Positions 1 through 6,471 of a stretch of 8,605 nt of DNA are shown in pieces. The notes below the pieces were generated by a model. It had not been told where the DNA came from. It made no database searches and saw nothing but the letters and a program-made list of their open reading frames with translations. The stretch is taken from positions 1-8,605 of the forward strand of contig JAHJMH010000008.1 in NCBI GenBank assembly GCA_018821425.1, read 5' to 3'. This DNA comes from Nanobdellota archaeon. GTDB taxonomy: Archaea > Nanobdellota > Nanobdellia > Pacearchaeales > GW2011-AR1. Made by a program: the position numbers and the translations under genes. Numbering within the stretch: position 1 is the first letter of the stretch; the number at the start of each line of letters is the position of its first letter.

Positions 1-300
1 CAGCAGACAATTGCAATTCTCATGAAGTCGGACATAAAAATAAAAATCGCACTTTCAGGCGACGAAAAACTCATAAAGGGAATAGGCACTGCGCTTAAAA
101 TAAAAATCAAAAAAATAGACATCGATTCCAAGTTCTTCATAATTGATAGAAAAGAAATTCTTTTTTACATCTCAAGAGACGCCGAGGAAAAACCCGGTAA
201 CGAAAGCAAGAAGAACGAAGACTTAGCAGTATGGATTAATTCGGAGTTTTTCTCGCAGGCATTCGCGGCGCTTTTTGATAAGGCTGTTGGAGGCAATTAA
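1..300 (+). CDS. TrmB-like transcriptional regulator, C-terminal part (5' end outside window)
   Basis: The frame is open from base 1 to the TAA at 298-300, so the true start lies to the left; the ATG at 22 is probably internal. The visible 99 residues fit the C-terminal sensor region of archaeal TrmB-family regulators: alternating strands (IKIKIALSG, KFFIIDRKEILFYIS), a charged linker, then the typical end DLAVWINSEFFSQAFAALF. In this family an N-terminal winged helix binds DNA, and this C-terminal PLD-like domain senses a ligand, often a sugar, or mediates dimerisation. The DNA-binding part is not in the window, so target and ligand cannot be stated. It converges on cca and shares four bases with it. 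The family call rests on the characteristic end motif only. Confidence 0.7.
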   Translation, partial: QQTIAILMKSDIKIKIALSGDEKLIKGIGTALKIKIKKIDIDSKFFIIDRKEILFYISRDAEEKPGNESKKNEDLAVWINSEFFSQAFAALFDKAVGGN

Positions 301-1646
301 CTTACCTTAGAGAGATGATTAACACTCATTTCTTTCATTCTCTCTTTATGCTTCTTTCCCCAATCTTCTAAAAATTTCTCAAGATTAAAATTGACCTTCA
401 ATTTTGAATAAATTCTTTTTCCTTTAACAAATGCCGATTTATGTTTCGCACGAAATCTTTTTACATTCGCGGCGTCTTCCGCGCGCGGACCACAAATCAA
501 AATATCTTTTTTCTTCTTAACAGAAAAGAAAAACCGCGCGTTTTGTCCATCAAAATAATCAAAACCGCAATCTTTTATGTCAAAAAATCTTTTCACTTCT
601 TTGCCAAGGTGATTGTAAAACTTCAGAAGCTTGCTTCCGGCGACATCGCCTTCTTGCTTTTCCGTCGTCGCCTCCAGCAACATAAATTCATATTTCTTCT
701 TCGCTGCGCTTTTTTCTGCTTTTGCGAATTCCGTCGTCGAGTCCGCGCGCTCAAAATCTCGCACGCTCGGACTCTTCAAAAAACTTTTCAAATCTTTCTG
801 AAATTCTCTAAATGTTTCTTCAGACAAAGCCGCCAAAACGTTCCGCGTCTTGTAAGTCGGATCCACGAGAACTATCGGCGAATGCAATTTCGACTCGTTC
901 AAATCCATCAGAACAATATTCTTATTTTTGTAAAATTTCTCTGTATCTATAACCAGCTTTTCTTTCCCAATTTTTCCAAGCTCACGAGCCATTTTGAGAA
1001 AGCTTCCGTAATGATGAATCAAAAGCTCAAGTCCATAGCCCGAAAAACCGCGAATGTAAGACTCCGCACCGTAACAGCCCTTAGAATAGCAGAACGCCTT
1101 CGCGAGTTTTATCTCATCAAGAACTTTTTTTGATTTTACTTTTTTCTTTATATAATTCACGTGCGAATACGAAAGGTCAGTAATATTATCTGCTTCTTTA
1201 GGATTTTTTATTTTCTTCACAGGAATAATCTCAAAGAAAAGTTCTGCAGAAATCTGAATTTTAAAATAATCTCTTGAGCCGTGAATAACATCAACTTTCA
1301 CATCTTTCATTTTATCAAGAACTTTTTTCGTCAGCGTCGAAAACTCAGAGTCTTCGTACCCTCCAGATCCGTTTTTCGTGGTGGTTAGCGTAAGGGGGTG
1401 CCCCCCTCGGTTCGAGGCATTAAATCTAACAAAGATATCAATATCGTAATTATCTTTTTTTATCATTGTTCCTTTTGCCGCACTTCCACCCACAAAAACA
1501 TCGGCATCAATCTTGAGAGACTTCAATTTTTCCTTAAAATCAGCAAGAAACTTTTTCAGAACGACGTCTATTTGCTTCAAATCCTCTACAGGAACATCTT
1601 TGCTTTCAAGAACTTCTTTCAGGACAGAATCAATTCTCTTTTTCAT
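297..1646 (-). CDS. cca: CCA tRNA nucleotidyltransferase, archaeal class I
   Basis: Adds or repairs the 3'-terminal CCA of tRNA from CTP and ATP without a nucleic-acid template. The 449-residue length fits the archaeal family. The nucleotidyltransferase signature GGSAAKGT lies at residues 53-60, followed by the metal-binding pair D68/D70 in YDIDIFVRF. The third carboxylate is probably E139 in FFEIIPVKK, where the Archaeoglobus enzyme has Asp. The family block CYGAESYIRGFSGYGLELLI, followed by HHYGSF, spans about 191-216 and matches the central domain; the tail domain is basic. The ATG at 1644-1646 is supported by a TATA box about 25 bases upstream. Oddity: between the DID strand and the next helix there is an extra Gly/Thr-rich segment (about residues 78-98) encoded by a GC-rich stretch. 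The gene converges with the TrmB-like gene, and both stops lie in one TTAA. Confidence 0.95.
   Translation of the reverse strand: MKKRIDSVLKEVLESKDVPVEDLKQIDVVLKKFLADFKEKLKSLKIDADVFVGGSAAKGTMIKKDNYDIDIFVRFNASNRGGHPLTLTTTKNGSGGYEDSEFSTLTKKVLDKMKDVKVDVIHGSRDYFKIQISAELFFEIIPVKKIKNPKEADNITDLSYSHVNYIKKKVKSKKVLDEIKLAKAFCYSKGCYGAESYIRGFSGYGLELLIHHYGSFLKMARELGKIGKEKLVIDTEKFYKNKNIVLMDLNESKLHSPIVLVDPTYKTRNVLAALSEETFREFQKDLKSFLKSPSVRDFERADSTTEFAKAEKSAAKKKYEFMLLEATTEKQEGDVAGSKLLKFYNHLGKEVKRFFDIKDCGFDYFDGQNARFFFSVKKKKDILICGPRAEDAANVKRFRAKHKSAFVKGKRIYSKLKVNFNLEKFLEDWGKKHKERMKEMSVNHLSKVS
1356..1420 (-). repeat. GC-rich hairpin-containing insert inside cca
   Basis: This stretch is visibly richer in G and C than the surrounding gene and holds two adjacent inverted repeats. 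GGGGG (1394-1398) pairs with CCCCC (1402-1406) around TGC. CCTCG (1405-1409) pairs with CGAGG (1413-1417) around GTT. The two stems share bases 1405-1406, so they are alternatives or form a slipped structure. It stays in frame and encodes a Gly/Thr-rich loop (NRGGHPLTLTTTKNGSGG) at a place where the Archaeoglobus enzyme, as I recall its sequence, is roughly 14 residues shorter. It may be a small palindromic element inserted in frame, or simply a lineage-specific loop. The edges are approximate. Confidence 0.45.
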
Positions 1647-1666
1647 AAACAGAATACGAATATAAT

Positions 1667-1674
1667 ATTTATAA
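1667..1674 (-). promoter_or_regulatory. TATA box of cca
   Basis: Reads TTATAAAT on the minus strand, centred about 25 bases before the ATG at 1646. That is the distance expected between an archaeal TATA box and the transcription start, so the mRNA would be leaderless or nearly so. No Shine-Dalgarno sequence lies before the ATG, which agrees. Confidence 0.6.
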
Positions 1675-1703
1675 GTCTATTGAGGTTCTCGAGTAAGTAA
1701 GAA

Positions 1704-2096
1704 TCACTCTTTCTCAAAATCCTTCAAATCTGCCTTCAGCGTCGACGCGAGATCAATTATATATTTCCCTTCTTCAAGCTTGTAAATCAACGGCTGACCT
1801 TTCCTAAAAAGTTTCACGACGTCAAGCTCAAACTTTCCCTCGCCTGTAACTCTTATCGATTCTATGTCGAGAATAACCGGCGCACTATCATCTGTGATGC
1901 CCACCATTTCTCTTATATCTTTTTCAATTTGTATCTTCTGTTCTTCCGGAACTTCAACAATCTTTTCCCTCATGTTCTTAATCTGATCGTCTTGGATATA
2001 GAAAAAGAATCGTCCGCCGCATTTACCACAACCTTCAAGAATTTCCTTGCTTCCGATAGGAATAAGATTTGAACATTTTACACATTGGTGCGCCAT
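1704..2096 (-). CDS. arvC: OapC/ArvC family zinc-ribbon protein (DUF2072)
   Basis: A 130-residue archaeal protein. The N-terminus MAHQCVKCSNLIPIG...GCGKCGGRFFF forms a zinc ribbon with C5, C8, C23 and C26 as ligands. After a charged helical linker (about 35-70) comes a beta-rich C-terminal domain, about 75-120, with the family-like string ESIRVTGEGKFELDVVKLF followed by a YKLEEGKYIIDL strand. This is the layout of the archaeal DUF2072/OapC family, encoded in many archaea beside a DUF2073 protein and an Era-like GTPase. Both partners are present just upstream on the same strand, which strongly supports the call. Molecular function is unknown; the OapC/ArvC name reflects co-occurrence with ArvA, the GTPase linked to vesicle formation in haloarchaea. 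It has its own promoter because a plus-strand gene pair separates it from arvB. Confidence 0.88.
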   Translation of the reverse strand: MAHQCVKCSNLIPIGSKEILEGCGKCGGRFFFYIQDDQIKNMREKIVEVPEEQKIQIEKDIREMVGITDDSAPVILDIESIRVTGEGKFELDVVKLFRKGQPLIYKLEEGKYIIDLASTLKADLKDFEKE

Positions 2097-2116
2097 GTAA
2101 AAATGAGGACTACGCC

Positions 2117-2124
2117 CTATTTAA
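2117..2124 (-). promoter_or_regulatory. TATA box of arvC
   Basis: Minus-strand TTAAATAG inside an A/T-rich run, centred about 25 bases before the arvC ATG at 2096, which predicts a leaderless transcript. It is back to back with the plus-strand promoter at 2171-2178, so 2097-2199 is a divergent promoter region. Confidence 0.5.
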
Positions 2125-2170
2125 TTTTTTCCTTATGGAAAGAATGAATATAATTTCTGATACAATAATA

Positions 2171-2178
2171 TTTAAATA
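2171..2178 (+). promoter_or_regulatory. TATA box of the small membrane protein gene pair
   Basis: TTTAAATA centred about 25.5 bases before the ATG at 2200. This predicts a leaderless mRNA and supports 2200 as the start. The same TTTAAATAA string recurs in the vapBC promoter at 7812-7820. Confidence 0.6.
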
Positions 2179-2199
2179 ACTTTTTTATGTGGGCTTTTT

Positions 2200-2454
2200 A
2201 TGCAACAGGCATCTCTTATTCAACTTGTCTCGTTATTTATTCTAGGACTTTTGACGATATTTTATAACCCTTTTTCTGCGGACTTGGAAGGGAAATTCAT
2301 CTTCACTCTAATTGTCGTTTCGATAATTCTTTTCTTTGTTATATTTGATATTTACAACGAGATTAAGGAACAAAAAATAAGAATCAAGTTATTTGACGAA
2401 AAATTTAATCTTCACGAAAGAATTAAAAACTTGGAAAGTTTGAATAGAAAATGA
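2200..2454 (+). CDS. Small two-helix membrane protein with charged C-terminal helix
   Basis: I do not recognise a family. The 84 residues hold two hydrophobic segments, about 5-22 (LIQLVSLFILGLLTIFY) and 32-50 (FIFTLIVVSIILFFVIF), joined by a short polar loop (NPFSADLEGK). They are followed by a highly charged, probably helical or coiled-coil tail (about 51-84, IYNEIKEQKIRIKLFDEKF...). The tail is rich in Lys/Arg and would be expected in the cytosol, which puts both ends inside. A well-placed TATA box and the ATGA overlap with the next small gene support real coding. It lies between arvC and arvB on the opposite strand, so it interrupts an otherwise co-oriented triad. A membrane-anchor or adaptor role for the GTPase system is possible but is inference from position only. 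Confidence 0.72.
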   Translation: MQQASLIQLVSLFILGLLTIFYNPFSADLEGKFIFTLIVVSIILFFVIFDIYNEIKEQKIRIKLFDEKFNLHERIKNLESLNRK

Positions 2455-2543
2455 ACAAAAAAGGGTGGTTCATTGATCCGCGAATCGTTTTAATAATTCT
2501 GATAATCTTACTTATCTTTTGGTATATTCGTTCTCAAACTTAA
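2451..2543 (+). CDS. 30-residue single-span membrane microprotein
   Basis: This tiny reading frame starts at ATG 2451-2453, overlapping the stop of the 84-residue gene in ATGA, and ends at TAA 2541-2543. The product is a short basic N-terminus (MNKKGWFIDPR), one strongly hydrophobic helix (IVLIILIILLIFWYI, residues 12-26) and a polar end (RSQT). The composition is what a real transmembrane peptide would have and not what a random frame would give, and the ATGA junction is typical of translational coupling. Its stop shares a TTAA with the stop of convergent arvB, so it fills the gap to arvB exactly. No homologue is recognised. It could be a subunit of a small membrane complex with its upstream partner. 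Its small size keeps confidence moderate. Confidence 0.6.
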   Translation: MNKKGWFIDPRIVLIILIILLIFWYIRSQT

Positions 2544-2950
2544 CGATTCAGCAGCAACTCAATCTTCTTTGGGTTTCGCTTAATTTCCTTAACGACGGTC
2601 GCAGGACCGATTATCGTTACTGCCCCCGTGTCGCTTCCCGCGATAGCATTAACAAGATTCTTTCTGAACCTTCCAAAGAATCCTCCATTCCCATTCCCCG
2701 CAATAACTGCAAGTTCTATTCCTCTAAAGTTTTTTACATGTCCAATCATCGCCATCGTGTCTTCAATCAACCGTGCCTCTTCCTCGGGCTCAAGTTTGCC
2801 TTGAAGAATTATGATATTATTACCTAGAACCAATCCAAGAATCTTCTTTATCCTTTCCACACTATCCAACTTTTTTATCTCCGAGTAGGGAAGGAACTGA
2901 ATAGAGAATCCCTTTATCTTTCCAAAATTTTTCTTTCTTTTGTTCACCAT
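2540..2950 (-). CDS. arvB: OapB/ArvB family protein (DUF2073)
   Basis: A 136-residue archaeal protein. Seen in order: a basic N-terminus (KRKK), a strand plus helix (FSIQFLPYSEI...RIKKILGLVL), a strand NNIIILQGKL, a helix EPEEEARLIEDTMAMIG (about 54-70), a strand GIELAVIAG, a glycine-rich segment GNGNGGFFGRF (85-95), and the end GAVTIIGPATVVKEIKRNP (109-127). This pattern, in particular TMAMIG and the IIGPA-VKEIKR-P end, is that of DUF2073. It lies 54 bases after arvA on the same strand and could be cotranscribed. A TATA-like TTTTTAAT at about 2979-2986 and an A/T-rich TTTATAAT at 2958-2965 could also serve a promoter of its own. Biochemical role is unknown; it is thought to act with the GTPase ArvA. 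It overlaps the convergent 30-residue frame by four bases. Confidence 0.88.
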   Translation of the reverse strand: MVNKRKKNFGKIKGFSIQFLPYSEIKKLDSVERIKKILGLVLGNNIIILQGKLEPEEEARLIEDTMAMIGHVKNFRGIELAVIAGNGNGGFFGRFRKNLVNAIAGSDTGAVTIIGPATVVKEIKRNPKKIELLLNR

Positions 2951-3004
2951 CTTTTCTATTATAAATAATCAAACAAGCTTTTTAATTTTTCCCACGACTC
3001 TTTT

Positions 3005-3646
3005 TCAAATATTTTTCGCGAGTTTAAAGATTGACTCATAAAATTCCTCAAGATTTTTGCCATATCTGGCGCTGATTCCGACGACGTCGTACTCCGGGAA
3101 TGCGGATTCAATCTTTTTTATGTTAGCCTTTTTCAGGTCAATTTTATTTGCTACTATAAGAACCGGAATCTTTCTTGCAACGAGATTCCCTATAATTGTA
3201 AGATTAACCTGGTTGTACGGATTTTCCGTCGCATCAATAACGATAACAACGACATCCATATCATCAAGCCATTTTATGCTTTCCACGACTCCTTGAGTTG
3301 CCTGCTTGGCTCTGTTCTTCGCATCCTTTTTCTTCATCTTAAACTTCAAGAAATCTTCATAATCTATTTTTGTAGCAATTCCAGGCGTGTCAATCATCTT
3401 GAAAGTCATCTTCTTTCCCTTGTAACTTATCTCGACTTTCTCCTTGAATTGGACCGTTCTTGTCTCGTGCGGAACTTTACTAACACTTCCTATTTCTTCA
3501 CCCGTAAAATCCTTACATATTCTGTTCGCGAGACTGGTTTTTCCCGCATTTGGAGGACCATAGAAACCCAGCTTTAGCTCTCTTTTCTGGTTGAAAATCC
3601 TGAAAAATATCCTTCTGAAAAAATTTCCTATAGCTTTTGTCACCAT
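3005..3646 (-). CDS. arvA: Era/Arf-like small GTPase, OapA/ArvA family
   Basis: A 213-residue G protein. The P-loop GPPNAGKT lies at 30-37, probable switch I threonines in HETRT at 60-64, the G3 motif DTPG at 86-89, the G4 motif NKID at 167-170 and the G5 motif SA at 192-193, so all nucleotide-binding elements are intact. The first 22 residues (AIGNFFRRIFFRIFNQKR) can form an amphipathic, basic helix suited to membrane binding, as in Arf-type GTPases. Family knowledge, from memory: the haloarchaeal homologue, first named OapA for its place near a replication origin, was later shown to drive extracellular vesicle formation and renamed ArvA. With DUF2073 and DUF2072 proteins next to it, the assignment is firm at family level; the vesicle role in this organism is inferred. 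The ATG at 3646 fits a TATA box about 25 bases upstream. Confidence 0.88.
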   Translation of the reverse strand: MVTKAIGNFFRRIFFRIFNQKRELKLGFYGPPNAGKTSLANRICKDFTGEEIGSVSKVPHETRTVQFKEKVEISYKGKKMTFKMIDTPGIATKIDYEDFLKFKMKKKDAKNRAKQATQGVVESIKWLDDMDVVVIVIDATENPYNQVNLTIIGNLVARKIPVLIVANKIDLKKANIKKIESAFPEYDVVGISARYGKNLEEFYESIFKLAKNI

Positions 3647-3667
3647 AACAATAACTGTGAAAAGGGC

Positions 3668-3675
3668 TTATTAAA
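3668..3675 (-). promoter_or_regulatory. TATA box of arvA
   Basis: Minus-strand TTTAATAA centred about 25.5 bases before the arvA ATG, with no Shine-Dalgarno sequence between them, as expected for a leaderless transcript. It lies in the 65-base gap after the PKD surface-protein gene, so arvA need not depend on read-through from that gene. Confidence 0.55.
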
Positions 3676-3711
3676 TTTTTGTGTGTTCTGATGTATTTTT
3701 TCTTTTTGCCC

Positions 3712-6402
3712 TTATTTCTTCTTATTCAACCTCTCATTGGCTGAACCTTTTTCAATATTCTTCAATATACCTGGCAAAGGAAGTTCAAACATTCCAGTCC
3801 TTCTTCCTTCATACTTTTTTATTCCGTACTTTATCTGCTCATGATTCCATTTTGCCTTGTTCAACTTTCCAACAATCTCTTCATGGTTAAGTCCTTTATC
3901 CTTTGCACGATCAATATAGTTCACAAGATTATATAAATCATTTCTGTTTGGGAAAAGATGCTTTTCATATTTCTTCTTATACCATTGCTGTAAGAATATG
4001 TAAACAATTATTGCTATGAGTATTAGGAAGATGAGACTCATTATCAAAACAGATTTTTTCGAGATACCTTGGTCACTAGGAGATATCGGGCGACCAAGAG
4101 AAAGACTTGTTATCGGAGGCGCAATAAAGGCAGGAAGATCAGTAATATAAATGTTTTCGGTAGTATAAAACTCAACTTTCTTCGGAACACCTTGAATCGT
4201 GTTAAGATTTATGTAAGCAAAGCCATCTTTCTCCTGCGAAGGTCTACTAAAATCAAGTCCACTTAATTTTGGAATAATCAAATAATAATCGTGAGCGACA
4301 TCAGTTCTTTCCTTTACACTAAGTTCAAAAACTTTGACCAATTTTTCAGTGCCAGATTCATACTCTGCAGAAAACTCTTTGAACTTCAACGTTACATTAA
4401 GATTTTCATATTGCCACAGAAGCACGGCATTTTGGTATGCATCTAAATCTCCGTCGCTGTAAGACCCTCCCGCAATTGAACTCACTGCGCCGACATCAAC
4501 ATAACTGTTTTCTGGAAGGAAATAAGAAGAAGCATCCGCAGTAAGAAGCACTCTCTTTGGAACACTTATCCCAATTAGTTTAGCCGCGACCTTCTCATAT
4601 TCTTCAGTATCATTATCTTTTATTTTTGAATATTCTCCTTTAACGCTCTCAACATTGGAAGCTATATTATCCAAATCAAGTACTGAACTGATACTGCTCT
4701 GCTCAAAAAGAGAAAGACTTTGAATGCTCTTTTGTATTCCTTCAACGTTGCCTTCTAATTCATTTATGGTTTTATTTATCCAGTTCTTTGGCGAGACAAC
4801 ACTAACCTGGAATGTTTTGGAAGAACTAAGACCTCTTGTGTCCGTAACAGTCACTTTCATTTCATAATTTCCAATGTCTGAATAAGTGTATTGAGTTTTG
4901 TTAATGGTTGTGATGTCCGGTATTGTGCCGTTCCCGAAATCCCAATAATAACTTACAATACTTACTTTTTTAGGAATTTCAACTGCAATTTCAAAATCAG
5001 TGGGAACTGCCGACGCTGTGGATATTGGGCGAAGCGATTTTATTATTGGAACATTTTTCACTTCTATTTTTTCTGAAACAATATTAGTCCCTCCAAGTTT
5101 TAGACTAAAAGTATAACCTCCAAAAATGGACGGAACGCTGAATCCTGAACTTTCAATAAAAATTCTTCCGTATTCCGAAGTTATTTTATATGGAGATTCC
5201 GTCACGTCGTAAAATTTAGCTTCTGTTTTTTGACCTGCTTCTGTCGTGTAAATTATTTGCATGTCATTTAAAGTGATATCTTGGCTGACTGCAGAATTAA
5301 GTTTTATTGGAACTGCGCATCCGTTGGCCGAAGAACAGTCGACTTTGTCGTCAGTAGTCCCGTATTTTTGAACAAGGTAGTTCCATATTTCATCTGAGAA
5401 CTTTTCTCCGCTTGGAAGGGAATCCGAAACTACTTTCATCCCGAACGAACTGAACTGCCTGCCTTCTGCAAATATTCTGTACGCTGCGACTTCATTTCTC
5501 GGCGGAACACCATTGAATCCGCAGGCGTTTGGAGATTCATACCCGCTTATTTTGTATTGCCCATCCCCTCCCGAAGTATATATGCAAATGTAGCCCTCTT
5601 CAGGACTAAGAACCGAAGAGCTTGTTTTACACGAATATTCCTGCCCCGATGTGTTCGTTACTTCCGGAAGTGTGCAGGTCCCTTGAGGAACATTGTCCGC
5701 GTCAAGAAGGTCCATATGAATGGTTGAATTTCCGCTAACTTTTTTTACCCATGCACCAAGCACAAATCCGGGGTGCGCAGAGAGCATTATTTTTTGACAA
5801 TACATGCCGCTCGCAGAGTTAAGACTGAACTCTTCTGTGCTCACATTTGAATAAAAGCAGCCATAATTTTTTGTACCCGAACAAGACAAACTTGAAGGAG
5901 CTTGAGAGTTCACTAAATCCAAATTCCCGTCGCTGAACAAATCAATTCCGAGCTGATTTGAACACGAAGCCCCTGCATTACTTTGGATATTAAATGTCGC
6001 AGAATTTATTGATTGTATATTCCCACTCAACCTTATTCCAAAAATTTTTGATTCATTATCTCCAAGACTAAATAATTTTGAAGTTTCTCCATTGCTCGCG
6101 GAATATCCCTGCTCGCAGTCTAAAGGATTACAAGAATAATTATAAGAAGGACTTTTCTCAAGCATTTCCTTAAGAGTTATTGATTTATTTGAATCTCCGC
6201 TACCGAACGAAGCGAGAACAATTGAATCTGAGGATTCCCCTGCAAGACTTATGTTTATCCAGCCCGTAACGTTCGCGGAAGGCCCGTAAACATTTGTTAT
6301 TGAATAATTTTGGCTTCCCGATGAAAAAGCAGGGGAGACATACTGCATGAGAAAAACTCCTACCATGAGAACAGATAATAAAATAAATAATTTGACTTTC
6401 AT
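3712..6402 (-). CDS. Large PKD-domain surface protein, C-terminally membrane anchored
   Basis: An 896-residue envelope protein. A signal peptide covers about 1-27 (KLFILLSVLMVGVFLMQ core). The ectodomain to about 450 contains all 12 cysteines (from C91 to C362), which suggests disulfides, and the whole ectodomain carries about 14 N-X-S/T sequons, which suggests glycosylation. A PKD domain lies at about 455-536 with the marks SYYWDFGNGT, YTYSDIGNYEMKVTVTD and KTFQVSVV. A helical stretch at 540-612 and another beta-rich region lead to one transmembrane helix (about 784-804, VLIMSLIFLILIAIIVYIF). The basic cytosolic tail (805-896) holds a helical module GLNHEEIVGKLNKAKWNHEQ followed by IKYGIKKYEGRRTG, of a kind I associate with DPANN surface proteins. 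PKD domains usually serve adhesion or surface-layer packing; the exact role is unknown. It lies just upstream of arvA on the same strand. Confidence 0.85.
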   Translation of the reverse strand: MKVKLFILLSVLMVGVFLMQYVSPAFSSGSQNYSITNVYGPSANVTGWINISLAGESSDSIVLASFGSGDSNKSITLKEMLEKSPSYNYSCNPLDCEQGYSASNGETSKLFSLGDNESKIFGIRLSGNIQSINSATFNIQSNAGASCSNQLGIDLFSDGNLDLVNSQAPSSLSCSGTKNYGCFYSNVSTEEFSLNSASGMYCQKIMLSAHPGFVLGAWVKKVSGNSTIHMDLLDADNVPQGTCTLPEVTNTSGQEYSCKTSSSVLSPEEGYICIYTSGGDGQYKISGYESPNACGFNGVPPRNEVAAYRIFAEGRQFSSFGMKVVSDSLPSGEKFSDEIWNYLVQKYGTTDDKVDCSSANGCAVPIKLNSAVSQDITLNDMQIIYTTEAGQKTEAKFYDVTESPYKITSEYGRIFIESSGFSVPSIFGGYTFSLKLGGTNIVSEKIEVKNVPIIKSLRPISTASAVPTDFEIAVEIPKKVSIVSYYWDFGNGTIPDITTINKTQYTYSDIGNYEMKVTVTDTRGLSSSKTFQVSVVSPKNWINKTINELEGNVEGIQKSIQSLSLFEQSSISSVLDLDNIASNVESVKGEYSKIKDNDTEEYEKVAAKLIGISVPKRVLLTADASSYFLPENSYVDVGAVSSIAGGSYSDGDLDAYQNAVLLWQYENLNVTLKFKEFSAEYESGTEKLVKVFELSVKERTDVAHDYYLIIPKLSGLDFSRPSQEKDGFAYINLNTIQGVPKKVEFYTTENIYITDLPAFIAPPITSLSLGRPISPSDQGISKKSVLIMSLIFLILIAIIVYIFLQQWYKKKYEKHLFPNRNDLYNLVNYIDRAKDKGLNHEEIVGKLNKAKWNHEQIKYGIKKYEGRRTGMFELPLPGILKNIEKGSANERLNKKK

Positions 6403-6406
6403 TGAT

Positions 6407-6411
6407 TCACC
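6407..6411 (-). promoter_or_regulatory. Shine-Dalgarno-like site of the PKD protein gene
   Basis: Minus-strand GGTGA, complementary to the CACC-type end of archaeal 16S rRNA, four bases before the ATG at 6402. It fits a short-leader mRNA starting near 6417 and supports this start codon. Confidence 0.5.
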
Positions 6412-6439
6412 ATCTCTTACTAAATAACTGTGAAGGATG

Positions 6440-6447
6440 TTTATAAA
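6440..6447 (-). promoter_or_regulatory. TATA box of the PKD protein gene
   Basis: Symmetric TTTATAAA centred about 41 bases before the ATG at 6402. It predicts a transcription start near 6417 and a leader of about 15 bases that holds the GGTGA site. The gap 6403-6471 also separates the gene from the end of the lipoprotein pair. Confidence 0.6.
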
Positions 6448-6471
6448 TTTTAGTTTGTGAGAGATTAAATC

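Noticed and set aside
441..1133. Long plus-strand open frame of 230 codons opposite cca.
   Set aside because: It is antisense to a clearly recognised enzyme; its product is a Phe/Arg/Cys-rich string with no domain, as expected from the complement of Lys/Glu-rich codons.
1380..1420. tRNA-like look of GGTTCGA next to a G/C stem inside cca.
   Set aside because: No acceptor, D or anticodon arm can be built around it, and the reading frame of cca passes through it intact.
2135..2181. Short plus-strand frame ATG GAA AGA... of about 14 codons in the divergent promoter region.
   Set aside because: Too short, no ribosome site, and it overlaps the TATA box at 2171-2178.
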